From Bin5 sp965218625 (GTDB lineage: Bacteria > Chloroflexota > Anaerolineae > Caldilineales > Caldilineaceae), in NCBI GenBank assembly GCA_965218625.1, contig CBDCLG010000016.1:248001-312000 (forward strand): a stretch of DNA of 64,000 bases, written 5' to 3'. This document shows positions 28,128 through 36,737 of this stretch, piece by piece (the stretch's first letter is position 1; every line of letters starts with the position of its first letter). The position numbers were made by a program, and so were the translations under genes. The notes under the pieces were generated by a model. The model was not told the origin of the DNA. It did not search any database and saw nothing but the letters and a program-made list of their open reading frames with translations.

Positions 28128-28622
28128 CTAGGCAGCGTCGTTGCGCTGTCTGCCGGCGCGCTCAAGCCGCCTGACCTGCCGTATCCTGCCCTCTTCGAAG
28201 CGGCGCCGCTCCTCCTCCGAGGTCAACGTAAGGCGGGGAACCTCGGCGGGCGCGCCGCTTCCGTCTACTGCCACAAAGATGTAGAACGCGCTGTTCGTGT
28301 GGGTTATTTCGCCGGTGAGGAGGTTTTCCGCTTTGACGATGACCTCGACTTCCATCGAGCTGCGCCCAACGTAGGTGATGCGGCCTTCCAGGTTGAGCAG
28401 CTGCCCAACGTGGACCGGCTCATAGAAGGTCATGCTGTCGACGGCCACGGTAACCGCGGGCAGGCCTGCGTGCCGGGCGGCGGTAATGCCGCCGCACTCG
28501 TCGCACAGCTTCAGGATCACGCCGCCGTGGACATTGCCCAACAGGTTGGCATGCTCAGGATTGGTGAACTGGTTGATTCTGGTGGCCGATTCGGCGACAG
28601 TCTTGTGACTCGATGTCATCAA
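28128..28622 (-). CDS. Acyl-CoA thioesterase, hotdog fold (YciA/BACH type)
   Basis: The 164-aa protein shows the family signature NLLGNVHGGVILKLCDECGG, with the catalytic Asp in the following helix, and the long beta-strand VDSMTFYEPVHVGQLL. It hydrolyses acyl-CoA to free acid and CoA in the cytoplasm. A charged C-terminal tail (Arg/Glu-rich) follows the single hotdog domain. Two adjacent ATGs (28622 and 28619) can serve as start. It precedes the membrane-protein pair, with 19 bp between it and the ATG at 28108. Confidence 0.9.
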   Translation of the reverse strand: MMTSSHKTVAESATRINQFTNPEHANLLGNVHGGVILKLCDECGGITAARHAGLPAVTVAVDSMTFYEPVHVGQLLNLEGRITYVGRSSMEVEVIVKAENLLTGEITHTNSAFYIFVAVDGSGAPAEVPRLTLTSEEERRRFEEGRIRQVRRLERAGRQRNDAA

Positions 28623-28663
28623 AGGTTTCTTCCCGGGCGCGATGTAAGCATTTTAACATATTC

Positions 28664-29803
28664 TCAGCTGAGCGCACGCTCGTAGGCCTCCAGGAGCTGA
28701 CCGAGGCTGCGTTGCCAGGTGAAGTTGCTGGCGTGGGCGGCGCCGCCGGCCGTCAGACGTCTGCGCAGCCCCGGCTTTGAGGAAAGCTGCAGGATGCCGT
28801 CGGCGATACTTTCAACCGACTCGGCGTCGACATAGAATGCTCCCTCTCCGCCGGCTTCAGGCAAGCAGGAGTTGTCTGCGGTCAATACCGGCGTCCCGCA
28901 GGCCAGTGCTTCGAGGACAGGCAGCCCGAATCCTTCGTACAAGGAGGGATAGACAAAGAAGTCGGCTGCGGAGTAGAGCGCCGGCAAATCCTCGTCGGCG
29001 ACGAACCCGGGAAAAACGACATCACCCTCCAAGTCCAGTTCTCGCACGGTCGTGAAAATCTCCTCGAAGAGCCAGCCTTTCTTGCCGCCGATTACGAGCA
29101 GATGCGGCAATTGGGCCTCCTGCCGGGCAGTACAAAAGGCGCGGACCAGGCGGGAGAAGTTTTTGCGCGGTTGCAGGGTGCTCAGGCCGAGCATGAAGGG
29201 CCTTTGGCCGAGCCCGTATTTCTGCCTCACATTGAGCAGCTCTTGCGGGTCCGAAACGGGCCGGAAGAAGCCGTGGTCAACCGCGCCCTGGACGACGCTT
29301 ATTCTGCCTTCCAGGTCCGGCCACAGCGCCTGGAGGTCTTCGGCCGTGTTGCGGCTGTCGGCGATCAGGTAGTCGGCCTTGCCTATGCTGCGGGGCACGA
29401 CCACGTTCAGGTAGTGTTGCAAAGATGGCATGGCGGCATCTGGATAGTGGACGAAGGCGAGATCGTGAACTGTCAGCAGTTTGCGGCGTGCTGTGACCGG
29501 GGCGAGTACGAAGTCGGTGGCGTGGAAAAGGTCGATGCCGCCGCCTGCCAGCCACTCGACGCGTGGACAGGGGATGTTGAGGCGGTGCCAGATGCGGGTG
29601 AGGTTACGCTCCGATATGGCCGGGAAGGTGAGGAGAGGCAGCGGAGCGCGAGCCTTCAAATCGTTGTCGACCCTGCCGGCAACGAAGAGCGAGAGATCGT
29701 AGCCGGGATTGTGCTCGAACAGCGTTTCGATCTGCCCGCGTATAATGCGACCGATACCGGCGGACTGGCGAATGGCCGGCGTGTAGTCGATGACGAGCTT
29801 CAC
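28664..29803 (-). CDS. Glycosyltransferase family 4 (GT-B)
   Basis: The 379-aa protein has the two Rossmann domains of GT4. The start MKLVIDYTPAIRQSAGIGR carries the acceptor-domain loop, and the second half has FMLGLSTLQPRKN, then the donor-binding E-x7-E motif in YEGFGLPVLEALACGTPV. It likely adds mannose or a similar residue to a surface glycan on the cytoplasmic side. The start is GTG 29803, which overlaps the GtrA stop codon in GTGA, so the genes are coupled. It belongs with the O-antigen-ligase group upstream. Confidence 0.92.
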   Translation of the reverse strand: MKLVIDYTPAIRQSAGIGRIIRGQIETLFEHNPGYDLSLFVAGRVDNDLKARAPLPLLTFPAISERNLTRIWHRLNIPCPRVEWLAGGGIDLFHATDFVLAPVTARRKLLTVHDLAFVHYPDAAMPSLQHYLNVVVPRSIGKADYLIADSRNTAEDLQALWPDLEGRISVVQGAVDHGFFRPVSDPQELLNVRQKYGLGQRPFMLGLSTLQPRKNFSRLVRAFCTARQEAQLPHLLVIGGKKGWLFEEIFTTVRELDLEGDVVFPGFVADEDLPALYSAADFFVYPSLYEGFGLPVLEALACGTPVLTADNSCLPEAGGEGAFYVDAESVESIADGILQLSSKPGLRRRLTAGGAAHASNFTWQRSLGQLLEAYERALS

Positions 29804-30282
29804 AGCCCCTTATAGGTCCACAGTCTGTTGGCGGCGAAGTTCCAGAAGAGGACGACGCCGATGGAGAAGAGCTTGGCGAAATTGTAACTGACTCTAGGGC
29901 CCCAAACAGGGTCGGAGAGCCATTCTATCCAGTAGGGACGCAGAGACAGGTCGACAAACCGAAAGACGAGCAAGTTGATGCCCAGGCCGACAGCGCTGAC
30001 CAGAGCGAACTGAACGAGCTGCCTGCGCGTGTTGCTGACCTGACTTTCCGGGAAGGTCCACGTGCGGTTGAGCAGGAAGTTCTGGATCACTGCCGCGCTG
30101 AAGCTGAAGCCGTTGGCGACGACGGGAAGAAAGCCGGCGAGTTCTACCAGCGCGTTGAGCAGTGTAAAGTCGGTCAACGCGCCGAGCGAGCCGACGGAGG
30201 CGAACTTGAGAAAGCGCTTGGTCTCTTTGCGCCGGCGGCTGCCCGCCGGCAGAATCCTATTGTGGGTCATAAACAGTTGCAT
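29800..30282 (-). CDS. GtrA-family membrane protein
   Basis: The protein (about 160 aa) has four hydrophobic helices and the GtrA landmarks RFLKFASVGSLGALTDF at the start, NRTWTF after helix 2 and FWNFAANRLWTY at the C-terminus. GtrA proteins are thought to help flip polyprenyl-linked sugars. ATGs at 30282 and 30270 are both possible, neither with a good ribosome-binding site. It is coupled to the GT4 gene by a 4-base overlap, which suggests one unit for handling a lipid-linked glycan. Confidence 0.88.
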   Translation of the reverse strand: MQLFMTHNRILPAGSRRRKETKRFLKFASVGSLGALTDFTLLNALVELAGFLPVVANGFSFSAAVIQNFLLNRTWTFPESQVSNTRRQLVQFALVSAVGLGINLLVFRFVDLSLRPYWIEWLSDPVWGPRVSYNFAKLFSIGVVLFWNFAANRLWTYKGL

Positions 30283-30623
30283 TGAACGTGTATTGCCGTC
30301 ATAAGGTTCAGGTCGAAGCAAGGCTCAAGCCATGACCAGGAGAACGTTGCTTCAGCCTGCGAGCTTCTCAAAACAAGGGAAAGCACGTCCGCGCATCCCG
30401 TTATCGAATCAGTGCGCCGGCACCGCAATAGTTTCGCCTACTCGTTCGCAAATCGCAAAAGCCGAAGGCGCCGGTATCCCCCGGGGGGGCCGCCCGCCTT
30501 TTTGCGCGTCGCGCCAGCGCACCGGCGCCGCCCCTCTTTCCTCTCGAAGATTCGATCTACCCGCCAGGTCTTGGGCTCATTGCGGGCAGTAGCACCGTCT
30601 CGCGGCCCGCAAACAGTCTGTTC
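30283..30623. other. Non-coding gap between GtrA and O-antigen ligase genes
   Basis: These 341 bases hold no supportable gene. A G/C homopolymer-rich stretch near 30480-30500 and short self-complementary bits (GCCGAAGGC near 30465) are present but no convincing terminator or promoter was assigned. Confidence 0.4.
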
Positions 30624-32273
30624 TCAGTGAACGAAGGTTTTCGTCTCGCGATTCCTGTTCTCAGCTGTAGACGGGGCGGCAGAAGATGGGACGGCGGGTG
30701 GACGGCGTGCGAGGGCGACAGCGGACGCGAGCCAGAGCGCGAGGTGGAGGTACATGCCCTGTACGTAGAGGTAGTCGAAGAGATGGTGTACGGAGAGATG
30801 GACGACGATGCCAAGGACGCCGAGGAGAAGAGCGGCGTTCCAGGGCGCAGACTGAAGAGGCGGCCCGTTCCGAAGAGGGGGCCGCCCGGCCATACTCTTG
30901 CGCATCTGACTCCGTTGGTAGACGAGCCAGCCAACAACCCCGCCCCACATGACCAGATAGGCGAACAGGCCGAACAGGCCGTTCTCCGCGAGCACGTTCA
31001 GGTAGATGTTGTGTGCGTGGCCCAGGGGCTCTTCCCAGCGAGGCAGGCGGACCTGCGGGTAGACGGCTGCGTAGTTGCCGGGCCCGATACCAAACCAGGG
31101 CGACAGCTCCCACATGCGAAGGGCGGCGATCCAATGGGCGAGGCGTTCGATGACCGAAAAGTTGCTGTTTGTGACAGGCTGGCGTACGACATCCCACATG
31201 CCAAGGCCCATATAGGCGGGCAGGTCGGCCAATCGATCTGTCAACGAGGCGGGAATGAAACGGGCCAGCGCGCTGCCGGCGGCCAGGAGGACAGCGAGCG
31301 CGGCAAGCGCGGCCGTCGCGATCTTGCGGCCAATTTGGAAGAGCAGGACGACGGCAAGGCTGGCCGCGGCGCCGAGCCAGCCGCCGCGGCTCCAGCTGGC
31401 CAGCAGTCCCAGGCCGATGACCGCGGCTACGCCTCCGTAAGCAACGATCGCTGCCAGCGAACCGGCCCATGCCGGCATGATTGGGGCGGCGGGCTTTCCC
31501 GGCCGTGCATGCTCCGGGGCGCGTGACCGAGTAAAGAAGGAACTGAGAACGTTCAGAAAAAGGGCAGTTGCAACGGGTAGTGTCAAGCCCAGATAGCCGG
31601 CGAAGGGGTTTGGCTGTCCGAAAGTCCCGGCGGCGCGCATGAAGCGGTCCAGCAGCAGGAAATTGGGAGGCCCGATGCGGAACACGAACTGATAGATTCC
31701 CAGGGCTGCCTGCAAAACGCCGCCGGCCAGAAGGCCCCAGACCAGCCAGCGAACTCGGCCCCTCGGCATCGCCTCCTGGACCAGCAGGATGATCAGAAGC
31801 ATCTCCAGCCACTTTATCACCCCTTCAACAGCCTTTTGCAGGTTGATCGAATTGGGGAATGAGAGCAACAGGGCCAGCAGAAAGAAGAGGACAAGAGCGG
31901 GCACAAAGCCTACGTTGAGTCGCAATCGGTTGCAGCGCACGCCGTTGACAAACCAGACGGCGACGGCGGCCGCCAGCAGACCGTCGGCCATGCTCAGAGG
32001 ACCGAGGTCAACGCCGCTTGCGAAGGGCAGCGCGACCGCCAGCCCCGGCCATATCAGCCAGGGAAATCGCAGCAGAAGAAATCCGGCAGCGCCTGCGGCG
32101 ACAGAGGCTGCGGCCCAGCGAAGAGGGAGTAGGGCGAGCAAATAGGCCAGTGCCAGGAGAGCGGCGACGCCCACCGCTTGCCGGACTACGCGCCCGGCAA
32201 GGCCGGTCGAAATAGCGGCGCGGCCGAATTCTGAACCGTTCGGGGAGAGGCGGGCTGTTCGAATTGGCCCCAT
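30624..32273 (-). CDS. O-antigen ligase / Wzy_C-family polysaccharide membrane protein
   Basis: The 549-aa protein has about twelve hydrophobic segments and the Wzy_C signature. A large loop near residues 390-430 reads WFGIGPGNYAAVYPQ..., followed by HAHNIYLNVLAENGLFG, the conserved His/Asn segment of ligases and polymerases. Such proteins join or polymerise lipid-linked glycans outside the membrane. GGGAG precedes ATG 32273. The C-terminus is an Ala/Pro/Ser/Arg tail. It lies between GtrA/GT4 and the tRNA-Ser gene, all on the minus strand. Confidence 0.9.
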   Translation of the reverse strand: MGPIRTARLSPNGSEFGRAAISTGLAGRVVRQAVGVAALLALAYLLALLPLRWAAASVAAGAAGFLLLRFPWLIWPGLAVALPFASGVDLGPLSMADGLLAAAVAVWFVNGVRCNRLRLNVGFVPALVLFFLLALLLSFPNSINLQKAVEGVIKWLEMLLIILLVQEAMPRGRVRWLVWGLLAGGVLQAALGIYQFVFRIGPPNFLLLDRFMRAAGTFGQPNPFAGYLGLTLPVATALFLNVLSSFFTRSRAPEHARPGKPAAPIMPAWAGSLAAIVAYGGVAAVIGLGLLASWSRGGWLGAAASLAVVLLFQIGRKIATAALAALAVLLAAGSALARFIPASLTDRLADLPAYMGLGMWDVVRQPVTNSNFSVIERLAHWIAALRMWELSPWFGIGPGNYAAVYPQVRLPRWEEPLGHAHNIYLNVLAENGLFGLFAYLVMWGGVVGWLVYQRSQMRKSMAGRPPLRNGPPLQSAPWNAALLLGVLGIVVHLSVHHLFDYLYVQGMYLHLALWLASAVALARRPPAVPSSAAPSTAENRNRETKTFVH

Positions 32274-32362
32274 CGATGCGATCTCCCGCTGAGGATGCGC
32301 GATAGCTCCAGCAGCGCGAAGGCGCGGGAACTCGGCGGCCAGCGCTCGATTTGCAAAAGATT

Positions 32363-32383
32363 CCCGGACAGCTGGTGTCCGGG
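32363..32383 (-). terminator. Terminator hairpin after tRNA-Ser
   Basis: CCCGGACA and TGTCCGGG form a perfect 8-bp stem with a five-base loop. On the minus strand it begins eight bases after the tRNA 3' end and is followed by AATCTTTTG, which is moderately T-rich. Confidence 0.65.
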
Positions 32384-32389
32384 ATCGAA

Positions 32390-32479
<90 letters not shown>

Positions 32480-32515
32480 GTTGGTGCGGTTGGCGCGGCC
32501 AACCTGTCGCGGCAA

Positions 32516-32545
32516 ATGGTAGCACAACCGGACCCCCCTGTACAA
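32516..32545 (-). promoter_or_regulatory. Putative promoter of tRNA-Ser
   Basis: On the minus strand TTGTAC (complement of 32540-32545) and TACCAT (complement of 32516-32521) are 18 bp apart, about 38 bases upstream of the tRNA. Confidence 0.5.
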
Positions 32546-32720
32546 TTTTCGGCGGTCGAAAAGGGTCAGGCCCCAGCCTCGGCTGTCCAACCGTGTCGTC
32601 CACCCGAACTCGTCTTGACTCGGCGGCAGCATTCGACCGGTCAGTCCACGACAGGAACCCAGAATTGAGGGTTGAGCGTTTGCGTACCAACCAGGGAGCG
32701 AATCGCCTTTTGCATGGCCG

Positions 32721-32762
32721 CCCTCCTACTGCCGTCAGGCTAATTCGAAGGCAGTAGGAGGG
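32721..32762. repeat. Perfect 13-bp inverted repeat around a stop codon
   Basis: CCCTCCTACTGCC (32721-32733) and its exact complement (32750-32762) flank a 16-base loop. The stop codon of the 910-aa gene lies in that loop, so the last residues of the protein are encoded by one arm. No clear T-run follows on either strand. It may be a 3'-end processing or stabilising hairpin, or a mobile-element scar. Confidence 0.7.
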
Positions 32763-35472
32763 GAACAAGCAACTGGCCGTTTTCGAAGTAGTTTTCAGCG
32801 TCACTTTCCGGTTGAAACGGCATTCTTGCGCCATTCTCCAGGTTGTAGAGCCCGATTCGAAGCAGGTAATTTCCGGGTGGCAGCTCGTCCGGCAGCCTCA
32901 GTTGACGGCGGTCAATATAGAGTTCGCGCCTCTGCCATTCGTTTGTCGGCTTCAGGCCTGCCAGCGCGAGCCCGTCGAACTGCGCGATCCGTTCCCCATG
33001 TGGGTCATGGAGATGAATGTAGGTAGTCCAGTTGGTTTCGACAACGCCGCTAGCTTCCCAGAAAAGCCGCAGAATCTGGTCGCCCTGGGCCGGCAGGAGG
33101 TGGAAGCCCTGCAGTCCCAAGTTGTCGGCAGTGCTGGCGCGCGCTTTCGTCTTCGGTCGTTCGCGCTGGAAGAGCCCTGCCTGCAGTGGAGAGACGGTCA
33201 TCGTTCGCAGGTGCAGGAGGCCCTCAGTGGAACCGGGCACCGCCAGTCGTTCGCCCGCGGAGTTTACCAAGCCGGCGACCAGGGAGTAGGTTACGGGCGG
33301 AATGTCGGCGGGGACCACCAAGTGCATCGTCTCGATGTAATAGTCCTCTGGGCTCCAGATTTTGACCGAGGAACGGAACACGCCGCGGTTTTCAACAGCC
33401 CAGGAACGCTTAAACGCGGGCGTATACAGATGGACGAAGCTGCTAAGCTCTTCAGTGATCCTGGCCTCCGGCTGCCAGAAAAGGCGCAAGTCAATGATGT
33501 CACCTGGCTTGGGCCTGGTGCCGGACAACAGGTCCCAGCCGAGCAACGTCATCTGATTGCCTTCTGCAACGCCCAGGGTCACCGGCTCACCTTCAGCTTT
33601 GAACGCCAACCGGTCGGGCGGGGAGTGGTACAGAAATGGGAATGAACCGAACCATGAAATCCCGTAGCGCAGGAGAACCAGTGAAAATACCAGACCGACG
33701 AGGGCGAAACGGCTGCGTTTGAGGCGTTCGGTCGAGCGCCAGGGCCCGCGATCCTCGCGGACGGAAGTTTCCTCTCTCAGGGGCGGCCGATTTCTTCGCC
33801 AGAGAAGAAAGAGAGCGCCGCCCAGGCAGAGCAGGAGTGCAAGCAGAGAGATGCGTTCTCCGTGGAACTGCCAGTCTGTCCCTTCCCAGCGGATAACCAA
33901 GGGATCGTCGGGGCTGCGAACGTCACTTACCTGCATGAAGCCTGACGGGCCTGATGACAGCGTCGCCATATTCCCGGCGCTCCATCCGGGGTGGAAGTGC
34001 TGACGCAGGAGAATAGGTTCAGGAAGGCTGGAGAGATCGGCAACGGCTTCGTGCGGGGAACGCCATGTCAGTTCCGCGGCCTGCGGTTCCGCCATGAGCC
34101 CCAGCACAATGTCGGGTTCGGCGTCGATGGGCAGGAAATGTTCGACGCCGACCCCGCGCTGGCGAGAGTCTTCGGCGCTAAGGCTAGTGGTTGACACAAT
34201 CGTCGTCTGGGACGCGAGTTCAGGGAAGAGATAGGGAAAGGGGAAGGCGACCGCGGTCAGAATTACGACGCTGGAGGCGAGCCATCGCCAGCGGGAGGGC
34301 CACAGGTCTACGGCGGCCGCGGCGGCGGGCAGTACGCCCAAAACGGCGGCTGGCAACAGGCGATACGGAAATTGAAGCAATGGAAGGCCGGGCACGCTTT
34401 TCCACAGGAAATCGGAGACAGGCACTGTGAGAGCGAGCAGACCGAGTGAACATAGAATTCCGACAATGCACCAGGTCAGGCGCTCTTTGTCTCGGAGCAA
34501 GAGCAGCGCGCCAGCAAGCCCGGCGGCAGCGACCAGCCATTGTGCGCTGCCAAAGGTGTTGTGTGGCAGGGCCAGAGGATTGCCCGCGCGCGCATCCCAA
34601 ATGAAGGGCTGGGCTGAGAACAGCGTTCTCCAGGTTAGAAAGTGGTTGCCAAAGTATCCATTGTCTTCCAGCGCGCCGGCCATTTGGACAAGCGGCAGAT
34701 CTCCGATTGCGGGCAGCCAGTATGCCGCGGTGAGCAGCAAGGCCAGCAGGGCGGCTGCGCCGCAGCGGACAAGTCCATCCAGTCTGCGGTATCCGGCAGA
34801 CAGAAGAAGACAGTACAGTGCCAGGACGCCGGCGCCAATCAGCGCCTGCTGTTGATGACCAAGGACCAGTGCGGCGATGGTGAGAACGGCTGCCAGCCAG
34901 GAGCGAAGGCGCGCCTGCCGGAACAGGTCAGTGACTGCCCATAGGCAGGGCGGAAAGAGAAGGAAGGTGAGCAGCTGGGGATAGTCACCGGAAGAGAGAA
35001 ACGTGCGTGAGTAGATGTGGGGCAATCCCAGGTAGACCGCTGCGCTGGCGAGACTCGCGGTCGGGCTGAACAGATGACGCAGCCAAGCGTAGACTCCGAG
35101 GCCGGATAGGACGAATGTCGCGGATACGACGAGGGTCAATGCCAGGTCCAGGCCGATCCCAGTCCAGTGGATGGCTCCTAATAGCCAATAGAGTCCCGGG
35201 CTGTAGTAGTGGAAGGTGGGCTCACCACGGCCGTGGCTGCCGCTTGGGAACCAGCGGGGCCAGAAGACGCCGTGCTCAAAAGAACGTTCCATCGCGGCGC
35301 CGCGGTGTAGGTGAAAGCGCGCGTCGGCGGTATGGGGAATCCCTTCCTGCTGCCAAAGTGGACTGGTCAGCAGGAGCGAAAGCAGGATGAGAAAGACGAC
35401 AGGAAGGAGACGGAGCGCGGGCTCTCGGGAGTGCACTCGGTTCATTAGTCGACCGCGACCAAGCTGGATCAA
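32740..35472 (-). CDS. Large GT-C-like membrane protein with C-terminal beta domains (910 aa)
   Basis: About twelve hydrophobic segments occupy residues 20-420, with an early loop containing HTADARFHLHRGAAMERSFEHG, an Asp/His/Arg pattern seen in 6-pyruvoyl-type and YfhO-like GT-C proteins. A periplasmic-type domain, another membrane helix near 560 and one near 605, and two beta-sandwich-like domains follow (about 640-900, with LLGWDLLSGTRPKPGD and LRLFWEASG). Start may be 35472 or ATG 35445. It is upstream of the tRNA and the ligase gene and probably contributes to surface glycan transfer; no precise function can be given. Its stop codon lies in the inverted repeat at 32721-32762. Confidence 0.72.
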   Translation of the reverse strand: MIQLGRGRLMNRVHSREPALRLLPVVFLILLSLLLTSPLWQQEGIPHTADARFHLHRGAAMERSFEHGVFWPRWFPSGSHGRGEPTFHYYSPGLYWLLGAIHWTGIGLDLALTLVVSATFVLSGLGVYAWLRHLFSPTASLASAAVYLGLPHIYSRTFLSSGDYPQLLTFLLFPPCLWAVTDLFRQARLRSWLAAVLTIAALVLGHQQQALIGAGVLALYCLLLSAGYRRLDGLVRCGAAALLALLLTAAYWLPAIGDLPLVQMAGALEDNGYFGNHFLTWRTLFSAQPFIWDARAGNPLALPHNTFGSAQWLVAAAGLAGALLLLRDKERLTWCIVGILCSLGLLALTVPVSDFLWKSVPGLPLLQFPYRLLPAAVLGVLPAAAAAVDLWPSRWRWLASSVVILTAVAFPFPYLFPELASQTTIVSTTSLSAEDSRQRGVGVEHFLPIDAEPDIVLGLMAEPQAAELTWRSPHEAVADLSSLPEPILLRQHFHPGWSAGNMATLSSGPSGFMQVSDVRSPDDPLVIRWEGTDWQFHGERISLLALLLCLGGALFLLWRRNRPPLREETSVREDRGPWRSTERLKRSRFALVGLVFSLVLLRYGISWFGSFPFLYHSPPDRLAFKAEGEPVTLGVAEGNQMTLLGWDLLSGTRPKPGDIIDLRLFWQPEARITEELSSFVHLYTPAFKRSWAVENRGVFRSSVKIWSPEDYYIETMHLVVPADIPPVTYSLVAGLVNSAGERLAVPGSTEGLLHLRTMTVSPLQAGLFQRERPKTKARASTADNLGLQGFHLLPAQGDQILRLFWEASGVVETNWTTYIHLHDPHGERIAQFDGLALAGLKPTNEWQRRELYIDRRQLRLPDELPPGNYLLRIGLYNLENGARMPFQPESDAENYFENGQLLVPLLLPSN

Positions 35473-35480
35473 TCTCAGGC

Positions 35481-36713
35481 TTACTTGGTCATCAGTTCAG
35501 TAGCCGGCGGCCGCAGCGCGCCGTCGCCGTCGAACTGTAACATCCGGGCCGGCCCGACCTGGGTAAGGGCCGGCGCGCGAGCGACCTCCTGGAGCAGCGC
35601 AGGCGAAAGCCAGAGAGTCTCCAGTTCAAGTGTGTTCTGAATCCAGACGACCCGTGCGGAGTCGCCCGCCTTGTCCATCAGACCGGTCTCGACTATCTCG
35701 CGATCGGTTGCGAGGGCGACCGGCTGTTTGGCGGCGGCGAAATTGCCAGCGGTAAGGCAGTTGGTGTAGGTGGCATGCCAGTCGACTTTGGCGCGCAGGC
35801 GCTCTGAGATGAGGTCGGCGAGTCCGATGCCGGAGGCATTGCCGTGGCTGTCGTGAGTCAGGTCGAGGACGGCGAGGACGCGAAAGTCGGGCTCGCGCGG
35901 GCCGCCGTTGCGCCGCCACATTCCGATGATGTTGGTATCCATGCCGGTGCCGCTGATGTTCTTGCCCATCTCCTGTACGATCAAGAGGTCGAGATGGTCG
36001 AACGGGATACCCGGCTGGAGCTCCTTGGCCAGGCGCAGAAGGCGGGGCTCCTGCCGGAAGATGCTTTCGCCCGGCAGAACGGCGATCTCGGCTGGCGCGT
36101 GGCGACCGTTCTCGACGATGGCGACGCCGGCAACGACTGGCATCCTGTTGAGGACGACCTGTGCTGCCAGGGGGATGGAGATGGAGGCGTCGTGGGCGTG
36201 CAGGGTGGCCGCGCCGCGCTTCTTGCCGAGCCCGATGGTCATGATTTTGCACAGGCCGCTTTCGTGGTCGGCGCGAAATGCAGTATGGGCCTTGACGCGA
36301 TTGATAGGGATAACCGCGTCAGCCTCGGCGGCGAACCGGTCCCAGTAGACGGGCATGCTGCCGGCCTGGCCGATCTGTTTGACCTCGAGGCTGCTGTGAA
36401 TCGGGACTCCGAGTTCGGCCATGCCGTAGCTGACGAGCACGGCATGCTGGCCTTCGGCGGTGCCGCCGCCGTGGCTGCCCATTGCAGGAACAAGGAAGGG
36501 TTCGGCCCCGAGCGATAGCAGCGTCTCGACGACCGCCCCCACGACCTCGGCGTAGCAAGAGATGCCGCGACTGCCGACAGCCACGGCTACACGCATCCCC
36601 GGCCTGACGCGGTTGGACAAGGGAAGGGCGTTGAGGCCGTTCCAGACTGCGGCGGTAACGTTTTCCAGTTGCTGCTCGGAAACGGTCTGCTGCACGGGCG
36701 CGAGTTCAATCAT
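35481..36713 (-). CDS. LarA-like nickel-pincer-type isomerase (DUF2088 family)
   Basis: The 410-aa protein resembles the lactate racemase LarA superfamily. The N-terminal half has GSRGISCYAEVV and the AMGSHGGGTAEGQ loop, and the middle has INRVKAHTAF and GLGKKRGAATLH, where LarA-type proteins hold Lys and His residues for the nickel-pincer cofactor. The family racemises or epimerises 2-hydroxy acids, so a hydroxy-acid role would fit the catabolic region at 17-26 kb. AGGAG precedes ATG 36713. No larB, larC or larE genes are in the window, so cofactor supply would have to come from elsewhere. The protein is certain; its substrate is open. Confidence 0.8.
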   Translation of the reverse strand: MIELAPVQQTVSEQQLENVTAAVWNGLNALPLSNRVRPGMRVAVAVGSRGISCYAEVVGAVVETLLSLGAEPFLVPAMGSHGGGTAEGQHAVLVSYGMAELGVPIHSSLEVKQIGQAGSMPVYWDRFAAEADAVIPINRVKAHTAFRADHESGLCKIMTIGLGKKRGAATLHAHDASISIPLAAQVVLNRMPVVAGVAIVENGRHAPAEIAVLPGESIFRQEPRLLRLAKELQPGIPFDHLDLLIVQEMGKNISGTGMDTNIIGMWRRNGGPREPDFRVLAVLDLTHDSHGNASGIGLADLISERLRAKVDWHATYTNCLTAGNFAAAKQPVALATDREIVETGLMDKAGDSARVVWIQNTLELETLWLSPALLQEVARAPALTQVGPARMLQFDGDGALRPPATELMTK

Positions 36714-36737
36714 AGTATGCTCCTGTAGGGCCTTCGT

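Noticed and set aside
30332..30592. Short plus-strand open frame in the gap before the O-antigen ligase
   Set aside because: Low-complexity Arg/Pro/Ser translation of GC-rich spacer, with no start signal.
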